A stretch of DNA of 36,728 nt, from NCBI GenBank assembly GCA_001799635.1, contig MGTV01000020.1, positions 1 to 36,728 of the forward strand, written 5' to 3'. This document shows positions 24,090 through 32,248 of this stretch, piece by piece. Position 1 is the first letter of the stretch, and every line of letters starts with the position of its first letter. The DNA comes from Elusimicrobia bacterium GWA2_62_23. Its GTDB lineage: Bacteria; Elusimicrobiota; Elusimicrobia; Elusimicrobiales; UBA9959. A program made the translations under genes and the position numbers. A model generated the notes under the pieces. The model saw only the letters and a list, made by a program, of their open reading frames with translations, was not told the origin of the DNA and made no database searches.

Positions 24090-24350
24090 TTATTTCTGCG
24101 CCGCGGCCTTGCGGGCGCGGGTGATCAGGGTGCCGACGGTCTCGGAGGGGCGGGCGCCGTTCTTGACCCAGCGTTCCACCTTCTCGGGGTTGATAGTGAC
24201 CTTTTCCTTGTCTTTGGCGGCCTTGGGATTGTAGTGGCCCACCACTTCCAGCGGCTCGCCGTGCGGGCCGCTCGATTTCTCGATAGCGACTATCCGGTAG
24301 TGCGGCTGGGTGCGCTTGCCGATTCTCTGAAGCCTCAGAACAACTGCCAT
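24090..24350 (-). CDS. rpsP: Small-subunit ribosomal protein bS16
   Basis: A 30S assembly protein of 86 residues. MAVVLRLQRIGKRTQPHYRIVAIE and the later GHYNPK and INPEKVERWVKNGARPSETV segments are diagnostic. The ATG at 24350 has a GGAGGA five bases ahead, so the longer open frame upstream is rejected. It is the first gene of the rpsP-khpA-trmD-rplS-rnhB-yraN-punA-deoA-upp train, behind a recognisable promoter. Confidence 0.97.
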   Translation of the reverse strand: MAVVLRLQRIGKRTQPHYRIVAIEKSSGPHGEPLEVVGHYNPKAAKDKEKVTINPEKVERWVKNGARPSETVGTLITRARKAAAQK

Positions 24351-24418
24351 AGTATCCTCCTTGGAATGCCGAAAAAAATCCGACACGCGCCCGCCTAAGC
24401 GAGTTTGCGTGAACGTCT

Positions 24419-24447
24419 ATTATATTATATTCGGAGGGTTTTGGGAA
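24419..24447 (-). promoter_or_regulatory. Promoter of the rpsP operon
   Basis: On the reverse strand TTCCCA (24447-24442), a 17-base spacer and TATAAT (24424-24419), with a second overlapping TATAAT five bases earlier. Transcription would give a leader of roughly 60 bases before rpsP. The -35 box directly abuts the stop codon of the response-regulator gene. Confidence 0.6.
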
Positions 24448-24813
24448 CTACCCGATGAGCTGTTTCACCCGCTCCATGAACCGGGCCCAGTCATAGGGCT
24501 TATTGATGTAGAAATCCGCGCCGTTGGAGAAAGCCTGCTCCATGTCGCCCATGAGGCGCTTGCCGGTCAGCATGATGACCCGCACGCCCTTGGTGGCGGG
24601 GTCGGTTTTGATGAGCTCGCAGAGCGTGTTGCCGTCTATCTTGGGGATGCCGATGTCGAGGATGGCCAGGTCTGGCTTCTCTTTCTTCGCCGCGGCCAGC
24701 CCTTCTTCCCCGTCGAAGGCCGTGACCACCTTGTAGCCGAGCCCTTCGAGGCGTATCGCGAGCACCTTCGCTATCAGGTCCTCGTCCTCGACTATCAGTA
24801 TTTTTTTAGCCAT
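24448..24813 (-). CDS. Single-domain response regulator (CheY-like)
   Basis: A 121-residue receiver domain with no output domain. It has the acidic pair VEDED (E/D at 8-10), the phospho-acceptor aspartate in LAILDIGIPKIDG near 53, T in MLTGK and the conserved lysine in INKPYDW. It is likely an adaptor in a phosphorelay. No histidine kinase is nearby in the window. It closes the def-fmt-PASTA-rpe unit, 24 bases after rpe, and the rpsP promoter starts at its stop codon. Confidence 0.9.
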   Translation of the reverse strand: MAKKILIVEDEDLIAKVLAIRLEGLGYKVVTAFDGEEGLAAAKKEKPDLAILDIGIPKIDGNTLCELIKTDPATKGVRVIMLTGKRLMGDMEQAFSNGADFYINKPYDWARFMERVKQLIG

Positions 24814-24837
24814 ATCCCCTCTGCCGCCCCCGGAGTT

Positions 24838-25515
24838 CTAAAGCTTGTCGCGCAGCGCGCGCAGGAAGCCGGCCGGGCTCCGCGCCCCGAAGAGCGCGCT
24901 GCCGATCACCAGCGAATCCGCGCCGGCCCCCGCCGCCAGCACCGCGGTCTCGGCGTTTATCCCGCCGTCCACCTGCAGCCAGACCGGGCGGCGCGACCGG
25001 GCGATGAGCTCCCGGGCGGCGAAGACCTTGGGCAGCATCTCCGGCATGAAGGCCTGCCCGCCGAAGCCGGGCTCCACGGTCATGATAAGGGCGAGGTCTA
25101 TCTCGCCCAGGAAAGGGATCAGTTTTTTTACCGGCGTGCGCGGGCGCAGGGCCAGGCCGGCCCTGAGGCCGAGTTTCTTTATGGCCTTCAGGCAGGCCGC
25201 GGCACCCCGGGCCTCGGCGTGCACGGTAATGAGGCCGGCGCCGGCTTTAGCGAAAGCGTCCAAGAACTTGCCCGGCTCCTCCACCATAAGGTGGGCGTCC
25301 ACCGGCAGTCCTGAGGCTTTGGCCACGAAGGCGGTGATGGCCGGGCCGAAGCTGATATTGGGCACGAAGCGCCCATCCATCACGTCCACCTGCACCCAGC
25401 TGGCGAGCTTTTTCACCGGCGCCAGGCTGGTCTTCAGGCTGCAGAAATCCGCTGACAGCACCGACGGTACCAGGGCGGCGCGGCCGGCGGGAAGGGGGAA
25501 GGCGCGGGCGGTCAT
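24838..25515 (-). CDS. rpe: Ribulose-phosphate 3-epimerase
   Basis: A pentose-phosphate pathway enzyme interconverting ribulose-5-phosphate and xylulose-5-phosphate in a TIM barrel. Motifs are VPSVLSADF, WVQVDVMDGRFVPNISFGP (metal-binding D and H region), DAHLMVEEPG, MTVEPGFGGQAF and LQVDGGIN. The length of 225 is normal. Its ATG overlaps the stop of the PASTA gene (ATGA), so the two are coupled. The def-fmt-...-rpe order is a known conserved context. Confidence 0.96.
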   Translation of the reverse strand: MTARAFPLPAGRAALVPSVLSADFCSLKTSLAPVKKLASWVQVDVMDGRFVPNISFGPAITAFVAKASGLPVDAHLMVEEPGKFLDAFAKAGAGLITVHAEARGAAACLKAIKKLGLRAGLALRPRTPVKKLIPFLGEIDLALIMTVEPGFGGQAFMPEMLPKVFAARELIARSRRPVWLQVDGGINAETAVLAAGAGADSLVIGSALFGARSPAGFLRALRDKL

Positions 25516-26519
25516 TTAACGGGCCGCTCCTCTACCAGGATGCCGTTCACGAAGATGCGGACCTTCTCCGCCCCGCCGTAAGGCACCGACAGGTCTATCT
25601 TGGAGCCCGGGTCGCGCAGGCCGTTAAAGATCTCCCGGTCGCCGCTCTTGCCGAGGGCCACCACCCGGATATGCCGCTGCGAACCGCTCTGGGAAACCTC
25701 GTAGTGGACGCGGAACTCCCGCTCCGAGCCGGCGGAGGAGGATTTGCGGGAACTGACCGTAAGGCTTATGCGGGACTCACCCGACACCACCGTGTCCGGG
25801 GCCGGGCTCTGGTCTATGACCGTGCCGCCGGGGAAAAGCGAGGCCGGGTCGTCGGAGAGCGTGAGGCTGAGGCTGTTCTGTGAGGCCCACTGCTGGGCCT
25901 CCTCGCTCTTTTTCTGCCGGAAGTCGGGCATCATAACTATGCCCGCCGGGGGCACGCCCGCGGACACCACCACCTGCACCATGGTGTTCTTGGAAACGCT
26001 GAGTTCGGGCTTGGGGTCCTGGGAAAGCACCGTGCCCTTCTCGGCCTTCAGGGAATAGGATTCGCTCACCTCGCCCAGCACCAGCTGGCGCTGGCGCAGC
26101 AGCAGCTCGGCGTTGCGCAGCGGCAGGCCGATGAGGTTGGGGGTGAAGACCGACTCGCCGCCCTGGCTGAAGACCACCCGCACTATCTTGCCCTCGCGCA
26201 CCGTGGAGCCGGCGCCGGGCACCTGGCGCAGCACGGTGCCTATCGGCACGGCCTCGTTGAATTCGTAGCCCTCTATCTTCATGGCCAGGTTGTTCTCGGA
26301 AAGCGCCTGTAGGGCGTTCACAGAGGACTTGCCGGAGATGTCCGGGACCAGCACTTCCTTACGGTTGTGGATCACGGTCTCCATGCTCCAGGAGAAGAGG
26401 AAATAGGTCAGCAGCGACAGCAGCAGGCCCACGCCGCCTACCCTGGCGACGAAGCCGGCGCTGACGATCCTCTCGTCGGAAGCGGAAAAATGGCGCTGGT
26501 AGAATTCTTTTATTCCCAC
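25512..26519 (-). CDS. PASTA-domain protein without a kinase domain
   Basis: A 335-residue protein with a short cytoplasmic N-terminus (about 25 residues, KEFYQRHF), one membrane span (about 26-46) and three extracytoplasmic PASTA repeats (about 54-122, 123-190 and 192-258; VPDISGKSSVNALQAL, TPNLIGLPLRNAELLL, MPDFRQKKSEEAQQW). A C-terminal beta-rich domain of about 75 residues follows. PASTA repeats bind peptidoglycan or muropeptides in PrkC/PknB kinases and some PBPs. Neither catalytic module is present. GTG start with AAGGAG. It is coupled to rpe and lies after fmt, where Firmicutes have the PASTA kinase. Confidence 0.88.
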   Translation of the reverse strand: MGIKEFYQRHFSASDERIVSAGFVARVGGVGLLLSLLTYFLFSWSMETVIHNRKEVLVPDISGKSSVNALQALSENNLAMKIEGYEFNEAVPIGTVLRQVPGAGSTVREGKIVRVVFSQGGESVFTPNLIGLPLRNAELLLRQRQLVLGEVSESYSLKAEKGTVLSQDPKPELSVSKNTMVQVVVSAGVPPAGIVMMPDFRQKKSEEAQQWASQNSLSLTLSDDPASLFPGGTVIDQSPAPDTVVSGESRISLTVSSRKSSSAGSEREFRVHYEVSQSGSQRHIRVVALGKSGDREIFNGLRDPGSKIDLSVPYGGAEKVRIFVNGILVEERPVK

Positions 26520-26528
26520 GGTCTCTCC

Positions 26529-27488
26529 TTAGCTCTGCGCGCGCAGCGCGTCCCCCGGTTTCAGGCGCTGGCCGTTCAAAAAATCGGCGCCGGACATTTC
26601 TTTTTTCCCTTCGGGCTTCACCGTTCTCACGAGGAGGGAACCGGCGCCACATTTTACAATAAACCCGCCGCCGCCCTCAACGGACAGAACGGTGCCGGGC
26701 GCGGCCCCGGCGGGGCCTTCGGGCCCCTGGTCGGCGGCCAGTACCTGCACGGTTAGCAGGCGCTCCGGCAGGGCCAGGACGAAGCGCGCCCTGGGCCCGC
26801 AGGCCAGCCCGCGGATCTTGCCCAGCAGCGCGGCGGCTGGGGCCGCAAAATCAAGGCGGGCGTCGGAAGGGAGGATCTTGGGGGCCAGGGAAGGCTCGCC
26901 GGCCTGCGGCTCCCGCACAACCTCCCCGGCCGCCAGCCGGCGCAGGGCTTCTTCGAGCAGGTCGGCGCCCGCGGCGGACAGCCGGGCGAAAAGCGAGGCC
27001 GCGTCGTCGGAAGGCAGCACCGGCTCCTCACGGCGCAGGAAGACCGGGCCGGTATCCATGCCCTTGTCCAGCCAGAAAATGGTGACGCCGGTGGTCTTCT
27101 CTCCGTTCATGAGGGCCCGCTGCACCGGTGCGGCGCCGCGGTATTTAGGCAGGAGCGAGAAATGCACGTTCAGGAAGCCGTGGCGGGCCAGCGCCAGCGT
27201 CTCCGGCGGGATGAGGCGGCCGTAGGCCACCGCTATGCCCAGGTCCGGCTTCAGGCCGGCTATCACGGAATGGAGTTCTTCCTTAGAGGCCGGTTTGAAG
27301 GCGTTCAGGCAGAGCCGGCCGGCGAGCGCGTCCACCGGGCAGCAGCAGAGTTTCTGGCCGCGCCCTGCCGGGCGGTCCGGCTGCGACACCACCCCGGCGA
27401 TCTCGTGGCCGCCCGCAGCCACGCGGCTGAGAAAGCCGCAGGCTATGTCGGGGGTGCCGAGAAATACCAGCCGGAGTTTTTCGTTCAT
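26529..27488 (-). CDS. fmt: Methionyl-tRNA formyltransferase
   Basis: Formylates initiator Met-tRNA using 10-formyl-THF. Motifs are VFLGTPDIACGFL, VAYGRLIPPETL, NVHFSLLPKYRGAAPVQRAL (the catalytic N-x-H-x-SLLP block), TIFWLDKGMDTGPV and, in the C-terminal domain, the tRNA-binding beta barrel. The ATG at 27488 is chosen because the family begins with this LRLVFLGTP; the longer frame lies within def. It is two bases from the def stop. Confidence 0.96.
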   Translation of the reverse strand: MNEKLRLVFLGTPDIACGFLSRVAAGGHEIAGVVSQPDRPAGRGQKLCCCPVDALAGRLCLNAFKPASKEELHSVIAGLKPDLGIAVAYGRLIPPETLALARHGFLNVHFSLLPKYRGAAPVQRALMNGEKTTGVTIFWLDKGMDTGPVFLRREEPVLPSDDAASLFARLSAAGADLLEEALRRLAAGEVVREPQAGEPSLAPKILPSDARLDFAAPAAALLGKIRGLACGPRARFVLALPERLLTVQVLAADQGPEGPAGAAPGTVLSVEGGGGFIVKCGAGSLLVRTVKPEGKKEMSGADFLNGQRLKPGDALRAQS

Positions 27489-27490
27489 TC

Positions 27491-28036
27491 TTACATCGGC
27501 CGCATCTTGCTCTCGTCGAGTTTCTTCCACTGCTGTTTGAGCTTCATCAGGGCGGGCTTGAGCTTGAGCCTGGAAAGGAGGGGGAGCCGGTCCACGAAAG
27601 TAATACCGTCCAGGTGGTCCATCTCGTGCTGCAGGGCCTTAGCGAAGAGGCCCTCGGCGTTGATCTCTATCGGGAGGCCCTTTTCGTTGAGGGCGCGCAC
27701 TTTCACCTTGGCCGCGCGGCGAACCTTGGCGAAGAGGCCGGGGAAGGAGAGGCAGCCCTCGTCCTCGTACATGGAGCCGGACTTCTCGGCCAGCTCCGGG
27801 TTGATGATGACGAGGGAGAGCGGCTCCTCGTTCTCGCGCTGGATCTTGATCACGGCCAGCCGCAGGTCCAGGCCTATCTGGTTGGCCGCGAGGCCGGCGC
27901 CGCCCACGGCGTCCATGGTCTCGAACATGTCGGCCAGCAGGGCGGGGAGGTCCTTCTTCACCTCCGCGTAATCCACCTTGCGCGTCTTCTTCTCCAGTAC
28001 CTTCTCGCCGTATTTGCAGATCCTTCTTATTGCCAT
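27491..28036 (-). CDS. def: Peptide deformylase
   Basis: Removes the formyl group from nascent proteins. Metal-site motifs are GAGLAANQIG (motif 1), EGCLSFPG (motif 2 with the cysteine ligand) and QHEMDHLDG (motif 3, the H-E-x-x-H). The length of 181 is a little longer than average, with a Lys-rich C-terminus. The ATG at 28036 follows GAGGTGAGGG; a GTG three codons earlier is possible. It is the first gene of the def-fmt-PASTA-rpe-response regulator unit. Confidence 0.96.
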   Translation of the reverse strand: MAIRRICKYGEKVLEKKTRKVDYAEVKKDLPALLADMFETMDAVGGAGLAANQIGLDLRLAVIKIQRENEEPLSLVIINPELAEKSGSMYEDEGCLSFPGLFAKVRRAAKVKVRALNEKGLPIEINAEGLFAKALQHEMDHLDGITFVDRLPLLSRLKLKPALMKLKQQWKKLDESKMRPM

Positions 28037-28055
28037 AACCCTCACCTCGGAATTT

Positions 28056-30059
28056 TTACGAAAGTTGGAAAGTCATCTGGCGGCCTTCCCAGACCACCTT
28101 CGCCAGCACCGGCTTGCCGGCCTCGCCGGGTTTCTTCAGCATGCCCCAGGCCATGGCCAGGCGCTCCAGCTGGATCTCCGCGCCGGTGGAGCCGGACACG
28201 CCCATCACTATCTCGTCGGCGCCGGCGGCCTGCGCCACCTGCGCCATGGAATAGAACGGGTCGTTGGAGAAAACGAAAATGGGCTTCACGGTCTTGCCGT
28301 ACTTCTCGGCCAGCAGCACCACCGCGCTGAACACTTCCTTGTCCTCGTCGGCCATGGTCTCGCCGCCGGACTGGATGCCCTTGGCGATCTTGGCGCTGAG
28401 CACTATGATGTCGGTGGTGTCGTCGTCGGCGGTCTCCAGCACCGAAGCCAGGTGCACCAGATTATTGGGGTTGCGCACCGGCACCAGCACGCGGCGGGCC
28501 TTGGTCAGCTCCGGGACCACCGTCTGAATATCGGCCTCTCTGCGCAGGTTCATCTTCTCGTCGCTGTCGTCGTCGGGCTGGTAGAGCTGGGCTTTTTTCT
28601 CGTTCAGCTTCTCGGAAACGTAAAAGATCGCGTAGAAGACGGCCGTGAAAGCCAGGCCGCCTATGGTGGCCACCTTCTTGGTCAGCAGGTTCATGCCGGT
28701 GGCGGAAAGGAGCACGACCAGGACCAGCATCAGTCCCACCGGGATATAAGCGTTGTTGTAGGGGATATTGAGGGGGAACATCCATTCCCGTTCTTCTTCC
28801 CTGCGCTTGAACCGCAGGATCACCATGGACATGGTGTTGAAGCTCATGCTGGCCAGCACGCCGAAAGCGTAGGCCTCGCCCAGCAGAAAGATGTCGCCGC
28901 CGGAAACCAGGATGATGACGATCTGGATAACGGCGATTATGTTTACTATCCTGTGCGTGGTGCCGTATTTTTTATGGAGATGCCGGAACCAGTCGTGCAG
29001 GATGCCGTCTTCGGCCACCCGGTTGAGCACGCCGTTGGCCCCGACAAAGGAAGTATTCACGGCGCCGACCAGCATCAGCACGCCTGAGAGCACCACCAGC
29101 ACCTGCATGCCGAGACGCGACCAGTAAGGGCCGTTCAACTCCAGGGCCAGACCGCTGAGCAGGTTCTCGGCGTACTTGCCGGCGACCAGGTCCGGCGGGA
29201 TTATGAGAGCGGAAATAAAGGTCAGCAGGCCGGTGAACAGCACGCTGAAGATAAAGATGGAGACCACCGCTTTTTTGAGGTTCAGCACCTTGGGATCTTC
29301 GATCTCGCGGTACACCTGGGCCAGCGTCTCCAGGCCGGAGAGGGCCAGGATGGAATGGCCGAAAGCCATCACGATGCCGATCAGCCCCACGGCCTTGAGC
29401 CAGGGGAAATGGACCGTCCAGCCCAAGGCCTCTTCGGAGAAAACCGGCGTGAAAGGAGGCAGCACGAACCCGCGCTGGTAAAGGGTCAGGCCGGACCAGC
29501 CCAGCAGCAGCACCGCCACCACCGCCACGAAAGCGATGATCTTGAAATTATTGTCCGCGGATTCCTCTATGCCGCGGATGTTCTCCCGCCAGAAATAGGC
29601 GGTGACCAGTATGGCGAAGATCACGGCGAAGGCCCTGGACGGCACGTGCCAGTTTATGTGCAGCAGCGGCAGGATATTGGAGAGCAGCCCGCCGAGGTAG
29701 AGGCCGGCCGTCACCGAACTTATCGGCCCGGTAAGGGCGTAATCGAAGACCAGCGCCGAAACGGAGAACTTGGCCATCACCTTGCCCATGGCCTCGCGCA
29801 CCACCACGTAAACGCCGCCTCGCACGAACATGATGCAGGATTCGGTGTAAACCCCGAGCATCAGCCCGGAAAAGAGCATGACGCCGAGGATGAACCAGGG
29901 GAAAGCCGGGCCGAAGGCCTTCATGGCGATGCCTCCGGCGTAATAGGCGCTGGACCCGAAGTCGCAGAGCACCACGGAGGCGGCCTTCCAGAAAGAGATG
30001 AAGCTGAGCATGGCCGTGCTGAGCACGAACACCTGCTTTAGCCTGGGATTAGGGACCAT
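28056..30059 (-). CDS. APC-family amino-acid permease with universal-stress-like C-terminal domain
   Basis: A 667-residue protein. Residues about 10-490 hold some 12 membrane spans with the APC fold (FGHSILALSGLETLAQVYREIEDPK around 230-255 is characteristic). Residues about 510-667 form a soluble domain like universal stress proteins, with RRVLVPVRNPNNLVHLASV and AGADEIVMGVSGSTGAEIQLERLAM (alpha/beta ATP-binding-like motif G-x2-G-x9-G-like). This permease-plus-USP layout is known in some amino-acid/cation transporters. The ATG lies at the transcription start predicted from the promoter at 30066, with no ribosome binding site. Confidence 0.85.
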   Translation of the reverse strand: MVPNPRLKQVFVLSTAMLSFISFWKAASVVLCDFGSSAYYAGGIAMKAFGPAFPWFILGVMLFSGLMLGVYTESCIMFVRGGVYVVVREAMGKVMAKFSVSALVFDYALTGPISSVTAGLYLGGLLSNILPLLHINWHVPSRAFAVIFAILVTAYFWRENIRGIEESADNNFKIIAFVAVVAVLLLGWSGLTLYQRGFVLPPFTPVFSEEALGWTVHFPWLKAVGLIGIVMAFGHSILALSGLETLAQVYREIEDPKVLNLKKAVVSIFIFSVLFTGLLTFISALIIPPDLVAGKYAENLLSGLALELNGPYWSRLGMQVLVVLSGVLMLVGAVNTSFVGANGVLNRVAEDGILHDWFRHLHKKYGTTHRIVNIIAVIQIVIILVSGGDIFLLGEAYAFGVLASMSFNTMSMVILRFKRREEEREWMFPLNIPYNNAYIPVGLMLVLVVLLSATGMNLLTKKVATIGGLAFTAVFYAIFYVSEKLNEKKAQLYQPDDDSDEKMNLRREADIQTVVPELTKARRVLVPVRNPNNLVHLASVLETADDDTTDIIVLSAKIAKGIQSGGETMADEDKEVFSAVVLLAEKYGKTVKPIFVFSNDPFYSMAQVAQAAGADEIVMGVSGSTGAEIQLERLAMAWGMLKKPGEAGKPVLAKVVWEGRQMTFQLS

Positions 30060-30065
30060 ATATTA

Positions 30066-30094
30066 ATTATATATATTTACCGCCGTGGACTAAA
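30066..30094 (-). promoter_or_regulatory. Promoter giving a leaderless permease mRNA
   Basis: On the reverse strand TTTAGT (30094-30089), a 17-base spacer and TATAAT (30071-30066), then only six bases to the ATG at 30059. Transcription should begin at or within a base or two of the start codon. Confidence 0.45.
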
Positions 30095-30121
30095 GCGGCG
30101 GCAGGAGCGGAAGGCGCTGGT

Positions 30122-30592
30122 TTATTTACCGGTTACGAGGGCGGCCGCGGCGGCCGGGTCCTTCAGGACGGCGAGCTTCTCTATCAGCTCGGGCTGGAAA
30201 GTCTGGCTGAGCAGGGAGAGCATGTTCAGGTGGCGCTGGAAAAAGGCCGGTTTATGCGGCGACAGCAGCAGGATGAGGGCCTTCACCTTGAGCCCGGTGG
30301 CCGGGTCGGTAAAACCCTGGGGCACTACGCCCAACACGCCGTAAAAGGCGTCCAGTTCGGGGAACTTGGCGTGGGGAATGTAGAAGCCGCTCTCCAGCAC
30401 CTGGTTGAGCTTCTCCACTTCGGCCACCCGGTCGAAGAGCGCCTTGCGGGAAATGACGCCGCTCACCCGGGCGAGCATGCGCTCGGTAAGCTGGCGCACA
30501 GCCTCCTCTTTGGAGGGGGTACCTTCAATAAATACCACGTTCTCGGGGGTTATTACCGCGGAGAGGCTTACGCCATCAGACTGTCTTATCAT
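30122..30592 (-). CDS. PTS fructose/nitrogen-type EIIA domain protein
   Basis: A 156-residue single-domain EIIA of the PtsN/FruA class. The phospho-acceptor histidine is H74 in GFYIPHAKFP, the class's IPHxK motif. ALILLLSPHKPAFFQRHLNMLSLLSQTF is also typical. No EIIB, EIIC, EI or HPr gene is present, so a regulatory role (for example in potassium or nitrogen-related control, as in PtsN) is likelier than sugar transport. It diverges from the kinase-like gene at 30654, and the divergent space contains a palindrome ATGATATCAT at 30615-30624. Confidence 0.88.
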   Translation of the reverse strand: MIRQSDGVSLSAVITPENVVFIEGTPSKEEAVRQLTERMLARVSGVISRKALFDRVAEVEKLNQVLESGFYIPHAKFPELDAFYGVLGVVPQGFTDPATGLKVKALILLLSPHKPAFFQRHLNMLSLLSQTFQPELIEKLAVLKDPAAAAALVTGK

Positions 30593-30653
30593 AAAGGACT
30601 GACTGCAAGGTTATATGATATCATTTAGCCGTTCCCGTCGTCAAGAAACCCGC

Positions 30654-31466
30654 ATGACAGCAAAAAAAACCGAACTCGCGGCCATAGGCGTGGACAGGGG
30701 CGGCACCTGGACCCGCGTAGCCGCCGTGGACAGGCGCGGCCGCACCGTGAAGGCGGCCCGTTTCCGCACCGCCCCGCTGCGCGGCCTGCCCAAAAGGCTG
30801 ACCACCCTGCTGGCGCGCTGGCCCGGAGCCGCAAAGGCCCCGCTGCTAATAGCCACCCGCGGCGCTTTCAGCCGGCCGTGGAAGAAAAATTTCCTATTCA
30901 AAGCCCTGAAAGGCCGGCTCAACCTGACCGGCGTTATTTCCGACGCAGAGGCCGCCCATTTCGCGGCTTTCCGCGGGCGGGCCGGCCTGCTGCTGATAGC
31001 CGGCACCGGCTCCGTGGTCTTCTCCGGCAAGCCCGGCTCCTTCCGGAAGACCGGAGGCCGCAACCCCAGGTCCGGGGATCCCGGTTCCGGCCGCTGGCTG
31101 GGCCGGCAGTACCTGAAGCTGCGCGGCCGCCTGGGCGAAGCCGGGGGCATGGGGCACGGGCGCTCGGCCGCCTACGCCAGGAAGTTGCTGTTGCTGGCCC
31201 TCGACGGCCACGGGCAGGCCTTGGAACTGGCCGCCCGGGCGCAGGAAGAACTGGCCGCCCTGCTGAAGGGCGCGGCCGGCCGGGGCGGGGAGAAAGTGCG
31301 GGTGGCGCTCGCGGGCGGGCTGATAAAGGATTTTCATTTCAAGCGCGGCTTTTTGAAGGCCGCGCGCAGGGCGCTGGCCGGGCGCCGGGTCTCTTTCCTG
31401 GAGGCGAAAATACCGGCCGAACAGGCGGCGGCGCGCCTCGCCCTGCTCGAAGAGAAAAAATTATGA
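30654..31466 (+). CDS. BadF/N-acetylglucosamine-kinase-like ATPase
   Basis: An ASKHA-fold ATPase of about 270 residues. The phosphate-1 motif IGVDRGGTWTRVAAVDRRG at the start and the phosphate-2 motif LLIAGTGSVVFSGKPG, then GSGRWLGRQYL, match the BadF/GlcNAc-kinase group. The ATG at 30654 fits the beginning of the fold, and a longer frame from 30615 would run through the divergent promoter region. The stop overlaps the next start (ATGA). Its neighbours suggest a sugar or polyol phosphate pathway; the substrate is unknown. Confidence 0.85.
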   Translation: MTAKKTELAAIGVDRGGTWTRVAAVDRRGRTVKAARFRTAPLRGLPKRLTTLLARWPGAAKAPLLIATRGAFSRPWKKNFLFKALKGRLNLTGVISDAEAAHFAAFRGRAGLLLIAGTGSVVFSGKPGSFRKTGGRNPRSGDPGSGRWLGRQYLKLRGRLGEAGGMGHGRSAAYARKLLLLALDGHGQALELAARAQEELAALLKGAAGRGGEKVRVALAGGLIKDFHFKRGFLKAARRALAGRRVSFLEAKIPAEQAAARLALLEEKKL

Positions 31467-32248
31467 AAGAACTTCAGCTTATAAAGAAAGCCGCCCTCGC
31501 CGGCGGCGGCGTCCTCAAGGCCAAGTTCGGCAAGGTCGGCTACCGGCTCAAGGGCCGCGCCAACCTGCTCACCGAGGCGGACCTGGCCTCGCAGGCCAGG
31601 GTAATAGGCCTGATAAAGGCCGCGTTCCCCGACGACGGCTTCATGGCCGAGGAAAGCGCGCCGACCGAAAGCCCGAACGGCCGGCTGTGGATCATAGACC
31701 CCCTGGACGGCACCACCAATTACGCGCACGGCTTCCCGGCCGCGGCGGTCTCCATCGGCTTCGCCGAAAAAGGGGTGGTAAAGGCCGGCGGGGTTTACGA
31801 CCCCTTCCGCGACGAACTGTTCCTCGCCAAGAAAGGCGGCGGCGCCACGCTCAACGGGCGCAGGCTGAAAGTTTCCAAGGTGCCCTCCGTGGACAAGGCG
31901 CTGCTCGTCACCGGTTTCCCGTACGACCGCGCCGAAAAGGCCGACTTTTACTGCGGCTTTTTCGCCGAGTTCATGCGGCTCTCGCACGACGTGCGCCGCA
32001 TGGGCGTGGCCTCGCTGGACATGTGCTGGGCCGCCGCCGGCCGCACCGACGGCTACTGGGAGTTCGGCTTGAAGCCGTGGGACGTGGCGGCGGGCAAGGT
32101 GATAGTGGAGGAAGCCGGCGGACTGGTGACGGATTTCTCCGGCCGGCCCTGGCGCACCGACGCCCTGATGGGCTCGCAGACACTGGCCGCCAACCCCCGC
32201 CTGCACGCACGTATGCTGGCGGTGATCCGCCGGAGGCTGAAGGGATGA
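31463..32248 (+). CDS. Inositol monophosphatase family protein
   Basis: A Mg-dependent, lithium-sensitive phosphatase fold of 261 residues. Metal-site motifs are MAEES (first glutamate), WIIDPLDGTTNYAHGFP (the D-P-x-D-G-T signature) and KPWDVAAGKVIVEEAGG (C-terminal D). In bacteria this family dephosphorylates inositol-1-phosphate, fructose-1,6-bisphosphate or related compounds, and the exact one cannot be told. The ATG overlaps the kinase-like gene's stop by four bases. Its own stop overlaps the next gene the same way. Confidence 0.93.
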   Translation: MKELQLIKKAALAGGGVLKAKFGKVGYRLKGRANLLTEADLASQARVIGLIKAAFPDDGFMAEESAPTESPNGRLWIIDPLDGTTNYAHGFPAAAVSIGFAEKGVVKAGGVYDPFRDELFLAKKGGGATLNGRRLKVSKVPSVDKALLVTGFPYDRAEKADFYCGFFAEFMRLSHDVRRMGVASLDMCWAAAGRTDGYWEFGLKPWDVAAGKVIVEEAGGLVTDFSGRPWRTDALMGSQTLAANPRLHARMLAVIRRRLKG

